Shown in pieces: positions 10,674-18,159 of a stretch of 52,152 bases of DNA. The stretch's first letter is position 1. Each line of letters begins with the position of its first letter. The DNA lies in NCBI GenBank assembly GCA_018644665.1, contig JABGQA010000061.1, positions 1 through 52,152 of the forward strand. Direction: 5' to 3'. This DNA is from Candidatus Poribacteria bacterium. GTDB taxonomy: Bacteria > Poribacteria > WGA-4E > GCA-2687025. A program made the translations under genes and the position numbers. The notes under the pieces are model-generated. The model worked only from the letters and a program-made list of their open reading frames with translations, searched no databases and was not told where the DNA came from.

Positions 10674-11324
10674 ATGTCCACCCGGCAGGATCGCGCAAGC
10701 GACCGCGCGCAGATGGTCCGGTACCAGATCGCGGGGCGAGGCATATCCGACCGCCGGGTGCTCCAGGCGTTCCGCACAACGCCCCGTGAGCGGTTCGTAC
10801 CGGCGTCGCAACTCGCGGCCGCGTACGAGGACCGGCCACTGCCCATCGGCGACGACCAGACCATCTCGCAGCCGTACATAGTGGCTCTGATGACGCAGCT
10901 TCTGGAGTTATCCGGGTCCGAGAGAGTCCTGGAGATCGGCACCGGAAGCGGCTACCAGACCGCGATCCTGGCGGAGTTGGCTGACACGGTTCACACCATC
11001 GAGATCGTGGCCGCGCTCGCCGCGCAGGGCCAGGACTTGCTCCGTTCGTTGGGATACGGGAACATCCGGTTTCGCACGGGCGATGGGTCGGAGGGCTGGC
11101 CGGAAGCGGCTCCGTTCGATAGAGTCATCGTGACGGCAGCGCCCCGTACGTTCCCGGACACGCTGCGCGAACAGATTGCGGTCGGCGGATGGGCGGTCGT
11201 GCCGGTAGGGTCGTACCGACAGGAGCTACTGCGCATCGCGCGCACTCCCGACGGGTACGAGGAGGAGAGGCACGGCGGCGTCCGGTTTGTCCCAATGACC
11301 GGCAAGGCGTTGCTCGGTCGCTAA
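10674..11324 (+). CDS. pcm: Protein-L-isoaspartate O-methyltransferase
   Basis: This 216-residue cytosolic enzyme uses S-adenosylmethionine to methylate L-isoaspartyl residues so that damaged proteins can revert to aspartate. The N-terminal 'LPIGDDQTISQPYIVALMT' (around Ser65) and the SAM-binding motif I 'VLEIGTGSGYQTA' (residues 85-97) are intact, and the 'PFDRVIVTAAP' and 'GGWAVVPVG' motifs follow. The length is normal. The start is the ATG at 10674, five bases after the sppA stop; the longer frame that begins inside sppA is rejected. It probably shares a transcript with ftsB and sppA. Confidence 0.95.
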   Translation: MSTRQDRASDRAQMVRYQIAGRGISDRRVLQAFRTTPRERFVPASQLAAAYEDRPLPIGDDQTISQPYIVALMTQLLELSGSERVLEIGTGSGYQTAILAELADTVHTIEIVAALAAQGQDLLRSLGYGNIRFRTGDGSEGWPEAAPFDRVIVTAAPRTFPDTLREQIAVGGWAVVPVGSYRQELLRIARTPDGYEEERHGGVRFVPMTGKALLGR

Positions 11325-11360
11325 GACAGGCCGCCCGCACGGCGACAAGGAGGAAACAGC

Positions 11361-12248
11361 TTGATACTGCCGATGGGGAATCGCGAACTGGAACTCGGTG
11401 GCGAGCATCTCGGCCACCTACGAGAGTCCAAGGACATCGAGGGCGACATGCCCGCCCTGCGGGCGCGGCTGGATGAGGACGGCTACTTGCTCCTCCGGGG
11501 CCTGCACGATGTGGAGTCGGTGAAGGCGGCCCGGCGCGTCGTCCTCGCGGACCTCGATGCGCGCGAGCAGATCGACCGGTCGCATCCGCGCGACGAGGGC
11601 ATCATCGCGGAGAGCGGCGGAGGCGCGTTCCTGGGCGGCCGCAAGGCGGTGACGCACACCGACGAATTCCTCAGTGTCGTCGAGGCGCCCAGCCTCATGA
11701 CGTTCTTCACCGACCTGTTCGATGGCGAGTCGCTCGCGTACGACTACAAGTGGCTCCGCGCAGTCCCGACCGGCGCCTCGACCGGCGCGCACTACGACGT
11801 GGTATATATGGGCCGTGGGTCGCTCGACCTCGTGACGCTGTGGACGCCGCTGGGCGATGTCTCGTACGACATGGGCCCGCTCGCCGTCCTAGAAGGGTCG
11901 CAGACGTTCGCCGAGGTGCGCGACACGTACGGCAAGATGGATGTCGACCGCGACCACGTCACCGGTTCCTTCTCGGACGACCCGTTGGCGTTGATCGAGC
12001 AATACGGCGGCCGGTGGCTCACGACGGAATTCGAGACCGGGGACGCGCTGATATTCCGCATGTTCACCATGCACGGCTCGCTCGCGAACACGACGCCCCG
12101 CTTCCGCCTGAGCGCGGACACGCGCTATCAACGCGCCGACCAACCCGTGGACGAGCGATGGATGGGCGACGAGCCGGTCGCGCATTACGCGTGGACGAAG
12201 GGCGAAACCGTCACGATGGACGAAGCGCGCAGACGGTGGGGCGTGTGA
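11361..12248 (+). CDS. Phytanoyl-CoA dioxygenase (PhyH) family protein
   Basis: This 295-residue protein is a non-haem Fe(II)/2-oxoglutarate oxygenase. The iron triad reads as His144 and Asp146 in 'GAHYDVVYMG' and a distal His238 in 'MFTMHGSLANT'; a downstream 'RFRLSADTRYQ' supplies the arginine that usually holds 2-oxoglutarate. The start is TTG at 11361: an AAGGAGG SD ends seven bases upstream, while the next ATG (11373) is 19 bases away and too far. PhyH families hydroxylate very diverse small molecules and the substrate here is unknown. It lies 36 bases after pcm and seven bases before a small membrane protein. A second, unrelated-looking PhyH protein is at 48364. Confidence 0.85.
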   Translation: MILPMGNRELELGGEHLGHLRESKDIEGDMPALRARLDEDGYLLLRGLHDVESVKAARRVVLADLDAREQIDRSHPRDEGIIAESGGGAFLGGRKAVTHTDEFLSVVEAPSLMTFFTDLFDGESLAYDYKWLRAVPTGASTGAHYDVVYMGRGSLDLVTLWTPLGDVSYDMGPLAVLEGSQTFAEVRDTYGKMDVDRDHVTGSFSDDPLALIEQYGGRWLTTEFETGDALIFRMFTMHGSLANTTPRFRLSADTRYQRADQPVDERWMGDEPVAHYAWTKGETVTMDEARRRWGV

Positions 12249-12255
12249 CCCGCCA

Positions 12256-12816
12256 ATGATGGACCTGCCGGCATACTTCAAGTACGCGCTCACGCTCCTG
12301 ATGACGCCGAACGGCATCGCGGCCGTGGTGGGCGTGGCCGGCGTCATCTGGCTCGCGCGGATGTATCTCAAGAAGATCGAGATCCCCGGGCTCACCGTGG
12401 AGTTCCTCAAGGACGAGTCCTGGTTCCTGCATCGGGATGACAGTCGCCGCCTGGTGATCGTCGTCAGCCTCGAGCTTACGAACAAGAGCGGGCAGGAGGC
12501 GCGGTTCACAAGCATCAAGTTCAGTGGCTACTCGCCGAGGCAGGAGGCGCTACCGGTGCTCCTCGAGGGCAAACAGACGAGTGTGCCCGCGCCGTTCCCA
12601 GAGTACGACCAGTACTACGCGGGGGCCGACTACGGCGCCGCCCCGTACGCCACGCAACGGGTCTGGCTCTACTTCGAGTCGGGCAGCGTCGACCTGAGGA
12701 ACAAGATGAGCGCGCCGCTAGTGCTCAAGACCGGGAACGGCAGACGCACCTCGGTCCGTGTGGACCTGTACCGGCATCCGTACCAAGTGCAGTTGTATCG
12801 CGAGCAGTGGGTCTAG
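12256..12816 (+). CDS. Hypothetical membrane-anchored protein
   Basis: I do not recognise this 186-residue protein. It has one clear membrane segment at about residues 17-36 (GIAAVVGVAGVIWLARMYL), then a soluble domain with alternating beta-strand character ('RRLVIVVSLELTNKSGQEARFTSIKF', 'VWLYFESGSVDLR', 'APLVLKTGNGRRTSVRVDLY'), which suggests an Ig-like or other beta-sandwich. It follows the PhyH gene after seven bases and is the last plus-strand gene before the candidate RNA at 12839-13117. No catalytic residues are apparent. Confidence 0.6.
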   Translation: MMDLPAYFKYALTLLMTPNGIAAVVGVAGVIWLARMYLKKIEIPGLTVEFLKDESWFLHRDDSRRLVIVVSLELTNKSGQEARFTSIKFSGYSPRQEALPVLLEGKQTSVPAPFPEYDQYYAGADYGAAPYATQRVWLYFESGSVDLRNKMSAPLVLKTGNGRRTSVRVDLYRHPYQVQLYREQWV

Positions 12817-12837
12817 GCGCAGCGCAGCGGCAGGGCA

Positions 12838-12872
12838 CAAAAAACGGGTGGCCACACAAACGGCGACCACCC
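12838..12872 (-). terminator. Intrinsic terminator of the minus-strand RNA
   Basis: Read on the minus strand, GGGTGGTC pairs with GGCCACCC (arms within 12865-12872 and 12846-12853, one G-T wobble) and is followed by one G and six Ts (12839-12844). The T-run lies on the minus-strand side only, so it cannot end the plus-strand gene at 12256-12816. No minus-strand protein gene lies upstream, which points to an RNA gene. Confidence 0.7.
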
Positions 12873-13117
12873 ATTCACGGCTAAGAAGAAAACAGGCCCG
12901 GAGAAGAGGTACGCATACAACTACCGTGCTGTCTTCACCCACGGAAGTCGTGGAGAAACATGCGTACCGTGGCATCACCAAACTAAGTAAGGTGATCCCA
13001 CGCTGGTTAGCCGACGACCCCGATACCCACACCAGGGCATCGCCAGCAAATCTGTTACCACGTCGGCGATAATTCGGAAAGGGGGGCGAGTCGTTGCGCA
13101 GACCTCGCTAAACCTCT
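12839..13117 (-). ncRNA. Candidate stand-alone structured RNA, family not recognised
   Basis: A region of about 280 bases between two plus-strand genes has its own minus-strand promoter and terminator and is packed with hairpins. From 5' to 3' these are: 13086-13108 (7 bp with one bulge); 13021-13042 (8 bp, 6-base loop); 12968-13002 (CGTGG and ATCACC arms, 11 bp with one mismatch); and 12908-12968 (9-bp perfect stem GGTACGCAT/ATGCGTACC, enclosing a 5-bp hairpin at 12939-12953). The terminator follows. Two further perfect pairings, 13010-13016 with 13061-13067 and 13002-13006 with 13043-13047, cross each other and could make a pseudoknot. Base composition is less GC-rich than the flanking genes. 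I find no tmRNA, RNase P, SRP or obvious 6S signature and no credible SD-led reading frame. Transcription is inferred, not shown. Confidence 0.6.
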
Positions 13118-13123
13118 AAACAC

Positions 13124-13152
13124 ATTCTCGGACATTCTGATACGCCTGTCAA
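13124..13152 (-). promoter_or_regulatory. Strong sigma70-type promoter of the structured RNA
   Basis: On the minus strand a perfect TTGACA (13147-13152) is followed by a 17-base spacer and GAGAAT (13124-13129), four of six to consensus. An A-tract (13157-13162) lies four bases upstream of the -35 box, like an UP element. The predicted start is near 13117. Confidence 0.6.
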
Positions 13153-13300
13153 GCGCTTTTTTGCGGACTGGCCCGCGTCGGTCGAATTCAGCGCCGAAAA
13201 CGCTCGCGAAGCGCGCTACGAGCGGCGCGCGAGGTGCCGCCGCCGGCGCGATGCGGTAGTCTGGTCGGGCACGCATCTCACCGTGGAGCCCACGAAAGCG

Positions 13301-14485
13301 ATGCCGACGCCTCCCGACGACAACCGCACGCGCATTGTCAAGACGTTCTACGTCCCGTCGCCTCTGCCGCTCCTCGACGTCCAGGAGCACGGCTCCTTCG
13401 AGCCGACGCCGGGCGTCGTCGCGGAGCGCGTCAGCTACGGCACGCAGTTCGATATGCGGGTGCCAGCGATCGTGTACCGTCCCTCGACGCGTCCTTCACA
13501 GCCGGCGCCAGCGATCGTCGTCGTGAACGGGCACGGCGGCGACAAGTACAGTTGGTACGCGTTCTACACGGGCATTCTCTACGCTCGCGCGGGCGCCGTG
13601 GTGTTGACTTACGACCCGACTGGCGAGGGCGAGAGGAACGTCGACCGCCGTTCCGGGACACGTGCCCATGACGCGATCGAGCCGCCGGACGAACTCGCTC
13701 TGAGAGTCGCCGGCCTGATGACGACCGACCTGATGCAGGCCGTTGGCTACCTGGGCGAACGCCCCGACGTCGACCCCACGCGCATCGCCGCGGTTGGCTA
13801 CTCGCTGGGCTCGTATGTCGTGGCCGTGACGGGAGCCGTGGACGCGCGGATACACGCCTGCGTGCATGCGGGCGGCGGCAACCTCGATGGTCCCGACGAG
13901 TATTGGGACAACACGAAGCCCATGTGCACAGCGAGGCCCTACCGCGCCCTGTCGTTCCTTGGCGACCGCGGCGCCGAGATATACGCCATGCACGCAGCTC
14001 GTGGGCCTACGCTCCTCTGCAACGGACTGAGAGACGATGTGGTGAACATCCCAAATCACGGCGAGGAGTTCTTCCACGACCTACGCGCGCGAACGGTTCA
14101 GCGCATCGGCAACGGCGCGCGACCGTTCGACACGGACTTCGATCCGGTGGCATCACACCGGCCGTTCTTCGTGACGCGGCCGGTCGCCGCATGGCTACAC
14201 CGGCATCTGCGGTTCCCCGCGTGGACCGATGACGGGATCGCCGCGATCCCCGAGACCCACATCGCGACGTGGGCGGCGGCGAACGACGTCGACACCGACC
14301 CCTACTACGCCACCGAGGAACGCGAAGGCGGGACGATGGCTCTCGGCGCCGACGTGCCAGGCATCCCGCGCGAGGATCTGCACGTCTACGCCGAGGACGA
14401 ATGGGGCGGACTCAAGGAACGCCTGACCCACGCGGCATGGCGCGTTCGCGCCCGCGCGCTCCTGGCGCCCGCGTCTGACGAGTGA
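13301..14485 (+). CDS. Alpha/beta hydrolase, dienelactone-hydrolase/acetyl-xylan-esterase-like
   Basis: This 394-residue protein lacks a clear signal peptide. The alpha/beta-hydrolase core shows 'AIVVVNGHGGDKYSW' (oxyanion region), 'VVLTYDPTGEGER', the nucleophile elbow 'GYSLGS' with Ser168, an acid near 'CNGLRDDVVNIPNH', and a late His in 'ASHRPFF'. This fits large bacterial esterases that remove acyl groups from sugars. A GTG at 13283 would add six residues; neither start has a perfect SD, and the ATG with GGAG 12 bases upstream was preferred. It is 22 bases before a sulfatase, so the pair may together strip ester groups from a polysaccharide or its fragments. The substrate is inferred only from context. 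Confidence 0.75.
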   Translation: MPTPPDDNRTRIVKTFYVPSPLPLLDVQEHGSFEPTPGVVAERVSYGTQFDMRVPAIVYRPSTRPSQPAPAIVVVNGHGGDKYSWYAFYTGILYARAGAVVLTYDPTGEGERNVDRRSGTRAHDAIEPPDELALRVAGLMTTDLMQAVGYLGERPDVDPTRIAAVGYSLGSYVVAVTGAVDARIHACVHAGGGNLDGPDEYWDNTKPMCTARPYRALSFLGDRGAEIYAMHAARGPTLLCNGLRDDVVNIPNHGEEFFHDLRARTVQRIGNGARPFDTDFDPVASHRPFFVTRPVAAWLHRHLRFPAWTDDGIAAIPETHIATWAAANDVDTDPYYATEEREGGTMALGADVPGIPREDLHVYAEDEWGGLKERLTHAAWRVRARALLAPASDE

Positions 14486-14507
14486 CAGACCACGCGAAGG
14501 CAGAGGC

Positions 14508-15905
14508 ATGAGCGACCGCCCGAACGTCGTGGTCCTATTCGCCGACCAACTACGCGCGTGCGACACGCCACCGTACGTCACGCCCCAGGCCCCGATGCCG
14601 AACATGGCGCGCCTGGCCGAGCAGGGCGTGACGTTCACGAACATGATCTCAACCTGTCCCGTCTGCACGCCGTACCGGTCGATGCTCCTCACCGGGCGTC
14701 ACCCACAGACTACAGGTCACCTGATGAACTTCGTGAGGACGCGGCACGATGAGATCGGCATCGGCGACGCGTTCGGTCGCGCCGGGTACCGCACAGGGTG
14801 GGTCGGCAAGTGGCATCTGCACACCGGGTCGTTCCCGCAGATCAACGGCGCGGACTTCGTGCCGGAGGGTCGCGACCGTCTGGGGTTCGCCTACTGGCGC
14901 GGGTACAACTTCCACATGGACTACTTCGGCGGCACGGTCAACCGCGACGATTGGCGCGCCGAGAAGTGGGACGGCTACGAAACCGACGCCCTGAACCGCT
15001 ACGCCATGGAGTTCGTGGGCGAAGGGGGCGACGAGCCGTTCTGCCTGTTCATCTCGCCGCACCAGCCGCACGTCACGCCGTTCGAGTCGGCGCCACAGGA
15101 GTACTACGACCGTCTGCTGGGCGAGCTCGAGTTCCCGGCGAACGTGCCGGACGAGATGCGGCAGCGCTCCATCGAGGCGTACCGTGACTACCTGGCCATG
15201 ACGCTGGCCGTCGACGACATGCTCGGGGAGCTGATGCGCTACCTCGAAGAGTCGGGGCTCGCTGAGAAGACACTCCTCATCTTCACATCCGACCACGGCA
15301 CGCAAATGGGCGCCCAGGGTCGCCCCGCCTGGGACAAGAAGCTGCCCTATGAGGAATCGCTACGCGTGCCGATGATGGCGCGACTTCCCGGCACGTTGGA
15401 GGGCGACACGACGCGTGACGCGCTGACCGCGCCAGTGGATCTGTTCCCAACGCTGTGCGGGTTGTGCGATGTGCCGGTCCCGCGCACGGTCGAGGGCATC
15501 GACCTGTCGGACGCGTGGCTGGGCCGCGAAGGCGCGGCCGAGCAGGACGCCGTGTTCACCATGAACTTCACGAAGGCATACGACTACCTCGTCGAGGGCG
15601 AGGAATGGCGCGGCGTGCGCACGAAGCGCCACGTCTACACGCGGTGGCTCAACGGCCTGACGGAGTTATTCGACCTCGACGCCGACCCGCTGCAGATGCG
15701 GAACCTGGCGGCCGATCCGGCGTCAAGGGAGTTGCGCGAGGCTCTAGATCGCCGCCTCGACGCGTTCATGTCGGAGCGCAGCGACGCGCTCGCGCCGTGC
15801 ACCGACTCCGCGAATTGGTTCGATGAGCAGCGCCGCATCGTGCGTAACGCCCACGGCCCCCTCGGCGACCCTGAACAGCCGCCGGACTGGTCGCTGCTGT
15901 CGTGA
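14508..15905 (+). CDS. Sulfatase (formylglycine-dependent, type I)
   Basis: This 465-residue protein has the full sulfatase signature C-x-P-x-R-x4-TG, read as Cys53-Thr-Pro-Tyr-Arg57...Thr-Gly. Cys53 would be converted to formylglycine by a maturation enzyme that is not in this window. The N-terminal metal site 'NVVVLFADQLR', the 'GWVGKWHLH' motif, 'HQPHVTPF' and the second metal site 'IFTSDHGTQMG' are present. No signal peptide is evident, which suggests cytosolic action on imported sulfated sugars. Many homologues in Planctomycetes and Poribacteria desulfate marine glycans. It lies 22 bases after the esterase and 43 bases before a Gfo/Idh/MocA gene, which places it in a catabolic operon. 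Confidence 0.92.
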   Translation: MSDRPNVVVLFADQLRACDTPPYVTPQAPMPNMARLAEQGVTFTNMISTCPVCTPYRSMLLTGRHPQTTGHLMNFVRTRHDEIGIGDAFGRAGYRTGWVGKWHLHTGSFPQINGADFVPEGRDRLGFAYWRGYNFHMDYFGGTVNRDDWRAEKWDGYETDALNRYAMEFVGEGGDEPFCLFISPHQPHVTPFESAPQEYYDRLLGELEFPANVPDEMRQRSIEAYRDYLAMTLAVDDMLGELMRYLEESGLAEKTLLIFTSDHGTQMGAQGRPAWDKKLPYEESLRVPMMARLPGTLEGDTTRDALTAPVDLFPTLCGLCDVPVPRTVEGIDLSDAWLGREGAAEQDAVFTMNFTKAYDYLVEGEEWRGVRTKRHVYTRWLNGLTELFDLDADPLQMRNLAADPASRELREALDRRLDAFMSERSDALAPCTDSANWFDEQRRIVRNAHGPLGDPEQPPDWSLLS

Positions 15906-15948
15906 CGCTTCCGCGCCGTCGGATCACCCCCACGAGGAGCAAGCAGGA

Positions 15949-16974
15949 ATGCTGCGAGTTGCCCTCATAGGCTGTGGCGGGATAGCCGCCACCCACGTGC
16001 ATGGCTACGCCGCACTGCCGCCAGAGGACGTGCGCGTGACCGTCGTCTGCGATGCCGACCGGGGCTCTGCGGAGGCGTTGGCAAGGCGCGCTGGCGCGAC
16101 ACAGGTCGATGAAGACTGGGCGACTACCGTGGCCCGCACGGACATCGACGCCGTCGACGTCTGCTTGCCGCACGACCTCCACGCGCCGGTTGCGATCGCG
16201 GCGGCGGAGCACGGCAAGCACGTGATCGTGGAGAAGCCGTTGGCGACGACCTTGGCCGACGCGGACGCGATGATCGCGGCCGCTGAGCGGTCGGGCGTCG
16301 TGCTGATGTGCGCCCTCTGCGAGCGCTACCACCCCGAATACGAGTGCATCAAGGAGATCGTGGACAGCGGAGTCTTGGGGGATCCCGTGCTCGCGCGGAT
16401 CGACCACAACCAAGACGTGGAGATGCCGCCCGGGCATTGGATTCGCCAGGCCGAGCGGATCGGCGGCGGAGCGATCGCATCGGCCGGCTGCCATCGGTTG
16501 GACCTGCTCCGGTGGTACTTCGGAGAGGTGGCGGCCGTGTCGTCGTTCGGCTACAGAGACCCGGGCCGCATGGCGGGCGAGGTCGCTGGCGTCGTCAACA
16601 TGCGGTTCGAGAGCGGAGCCATCGGAACCCTGACGATAAACTGGATGTCACGCCGCAGGCCGTGGTACGAGAGCATCTGGCTGGAGGGCACGCGAGGCAG
16701 CGTGCACAACCACGGCGGCGTCCACGTCCACAGTCTCGACGTTCCTGAGTGGAGCGAAGACTACGTGCGACTCGATGTCCCGACGGCGGATCCGTTCGCG
16801 GCAGAGCTGCGACACTTCGTGCGCTGCATTCAGACCGGATCCACGCCGCTGACTGACGGCCGCGAGGCGCGCCGCACGATGGCCGTCGCCCTCGCAGCGT
16901 ACGAGTCGGAACGCTCCGGTCATACGGTCGACCCGCAGCACCCGCTGGATTCCGCCGCCGAGGACGACGCATGA
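15949..16974 (+). CDS. Gfo/Idh/MocA family oxidoreductase
   Basis: This 341-residue NAD(P)-dependent dehydrogenase has a Rossmann motif 'GCGGIAATH' at residues 8-16, the hallmark Glu95-Lys96-Pro97 in 'HVIVEKPLA', and a catalytic segment 'ASAGCHRLDLLRW' that supplies the usual Asp/His pair. These enzymes oxidise sugars, inositols or their derivatives in the cytosol. The ATG at 15949 has GAGGAG ten bases upstream and gives a normal N-terminus; the frame open into the sulfatase gene is rejected. Its stop overlaps the next start (ATGA), so it is translationally coupled to the enolase-superfamily dehydratase. Together with the sulfatase this suggests oxidation of a desulfated sugar to an acid, followed by dehydration. 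Confidence 0.9.
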   Translation: MLRVALIGCGGIAATHVHGYAALPPEDVRVTVVCDADRGSAEALARRAGATQVDEDWATTVARTDIDAVDVCLPHDLHAPVAIAAAEHGKHVIVEKPLATTLADADAMIAAAERSGVVLMCALCERYHPEYECIKEIVDSGVLGDPVLARIDHNQDVEMPPGHWIRQAERIGGGAIASAGCHRLDLLRWYFGEVAAVSSFGYRDPGRMAGEVAGVVNMRFESGAIGTLTINWMSRRRPWYESIWLEGTRGSVHNHGGVHVHSLDVPEWSEDYVRLDVPTADPFAAELRHFVRCIQTGSTPLTDGREARRTMAVALAAYESERSGHTVDPQHPLDSAAEDDA

Positions 16975-18149
16975 AGATAACTCGCGTTAGCTCCGTCGTC
17001 GTGAACGCCGAGATGCGGAACTGGGTGTTCGTCAAAGTCGAGACAGATCAGGACGGTCTGTGGGGTTGGGGCGAGGCGTCGCTGGAGTGGAAGACGCGCG
17101 CCGTAGTCGGCGCCATCGACGACTTCGCGCCGATGCTCGTCGGCGAGGACCCTACGCGCATCGAGCACCTCTACCAGAAGATGTACCGCCAGTCATTCTG
17201 GCGCATGGGCGTCATCGGCATGTCCGCCATCTCAGGGATCGAGCAAGCCCTGTGGGACATCCTGGGGAAGCACAAGGACTCGCCCGTCTGCGAGCTTTTG
17301 GGCGGACGCGTGCGTGACAAGGTGCGGATGTACACCCACCTTGGCGGCGGTCAGATGTCCGCGGTGTACGAAACGCAGATGCAGGCCGGTGCGTCGCAAT
17401 TCGTCGACCTGGCCCGCGAGGTGGTCGAGCAGGGCTACACGGCGGTGAAGGTGCTGCTCACGCCACCCACGGAGCCGTTGAATTCGGCTGCTGACTGTCG
17501 CTACGCGGAAGGCGTCATGCGGGCGCTGCGCGACGGCCTCGGCGAGGACATCGACATCATGGTCGATTGCCACGGGAGGCACTTCCCGGCGAACGCGATC
17601 GAGTTCTGCCGTGTCCTAGCGCCATACCGCCCGTACTTCGTCGAGGAGCCCGTGCCACCTGAGAATGTCGAGGCCATGGCGGAGGTGCGTCGCGCGAGTC
17701 CGGTCCCTATCGCAACAGGGGAGCGCCTGGTCACGCGCTTCGGGTTCCGCGAAGTGCTCGAGAAGCAGGCGTGCCACATCATCCAGCCGGACCTGTGCCA
17801 CTGCGGCGGGTTGTGGGAGGCGAAGAAGATCGCGGCGATGGCCGAGGCGTATTACGTCGGCGTGGCACCGCACAACCCGCTCGGGCCGGTGGCGAACGCG
17901 GCGGCGCTGCACTTCGCGCTAAGCACCCCCAACTTCCTCATTCAGGAGGACATGCTGAGCGACGTGCCATGGCGGTGGGATGTCGTCAAGCACGACCTGC
18001 GCACCGAGGACGGCCACTGGCTGCCGACCAACGCGCCCGGCCTGGGCATTGAGGTGGACGAGGACGAGGCGAGGAAACACCCCTTCAAGCAGGAGGTTAT
18101 GCACTCCCTGACCGTGCGTGCTGCCGACGGGGCGATCCTCGACTGGTAG
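16971..18149 (+). CDS. Mandelate racemase/enolase-superfamily sugar-acid dehydratase
   Basis: This 392-residue protein belongs to the D-galactonate/mannonate dehydratase branch of the enolase superfamily. Metal ligands read as Asp199 ('MVDCHGR'), Glu225 ('FVEEPVPPEN') and Glu251 ('IATGERL'); His201 beside the first ligand and His301 in 'APHNPLGPVANAA' are the expected acid/base residues. This is the dehydratase pattern rather than the racemase Lys-x-Lys pattern, although a 'KVLL' strand is present. The reaction would convert an aldonate to a 2-keto-3-deoxy-aldonate. The N-terminal capping domain is complete (1-125). The gene overlaps the upstream dehydrogenase by four bases and converges, ten bases away, on a minus-strand propeller gene. 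Confidence 0.88.
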   Translation: MKITRVSSVVVNAEMRNWVFVKVETDQDGLWGWGEASLEWKTRAVVGAIDDFAPMLVGEDPTRIEHLYQKMYRQSFWRMGVIGMSAISGIEQALWDILGKHKDSPVCELLGGRVRDKVRMYTHLGGGQMSAVYETQMQAGASQFVDLAREVVEQGYTAVKVLLTPPTEPLNSAADCRYAEGVMRALRDGLGEDIDIMVDCHGRHFPANAIEFCRVLAPYRPYFVEEPVPPENVEAMAEVRRASPVPIATGERLVTRFGFREVLEKQACHIIQPDLCHCGGLWEAKKIAAMAEAYYVGVAPHNPLGPVANAAALHFALSTPNFLIQEDMLSDVPWRWDVVKHDLRTEDGHWLPTNAPGLGIEVDEDEARKHPFKQEVMHSLTVRAADGAILDW

Positions 18150-18159
18150 GCGGCCAGCC

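Noticed and set aside
9310..10839. 509-codon minus-strand frame opposite sppA
   Set aside because: It is a mirror frame produced by GC-rich codon bias opposite a protein with intact S49 motifs; the translation is Arg/Asp/His-rich and shows no domain.
12718..13032. Minus-strand frame of 104 codons across the structured region
   Set aside because: It starts at a GTG with no SD, runs into the unrelated 12256-12816 gene in antisense and passes straight through the terminator hairpin; the encoded sequence has no domain-like pattern.
12839..13117. Candidate RNA as tmRNA, RNase P, SRP or 6S RNA
   Set aside because: I looked for the conserved strings of the first three and the overall single-hairpin shape of 6S and did not find them. 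This is not exclusion by covariance model, so it stays open as a check.
13147..13166. T-run at 13157-13162 as a plus-strand terminator
   Set aside because: There is no stable hairpin before it on the plus strand; on the minus strand the same bases form an A-tract just upstream of TTGACA, a better explanation.
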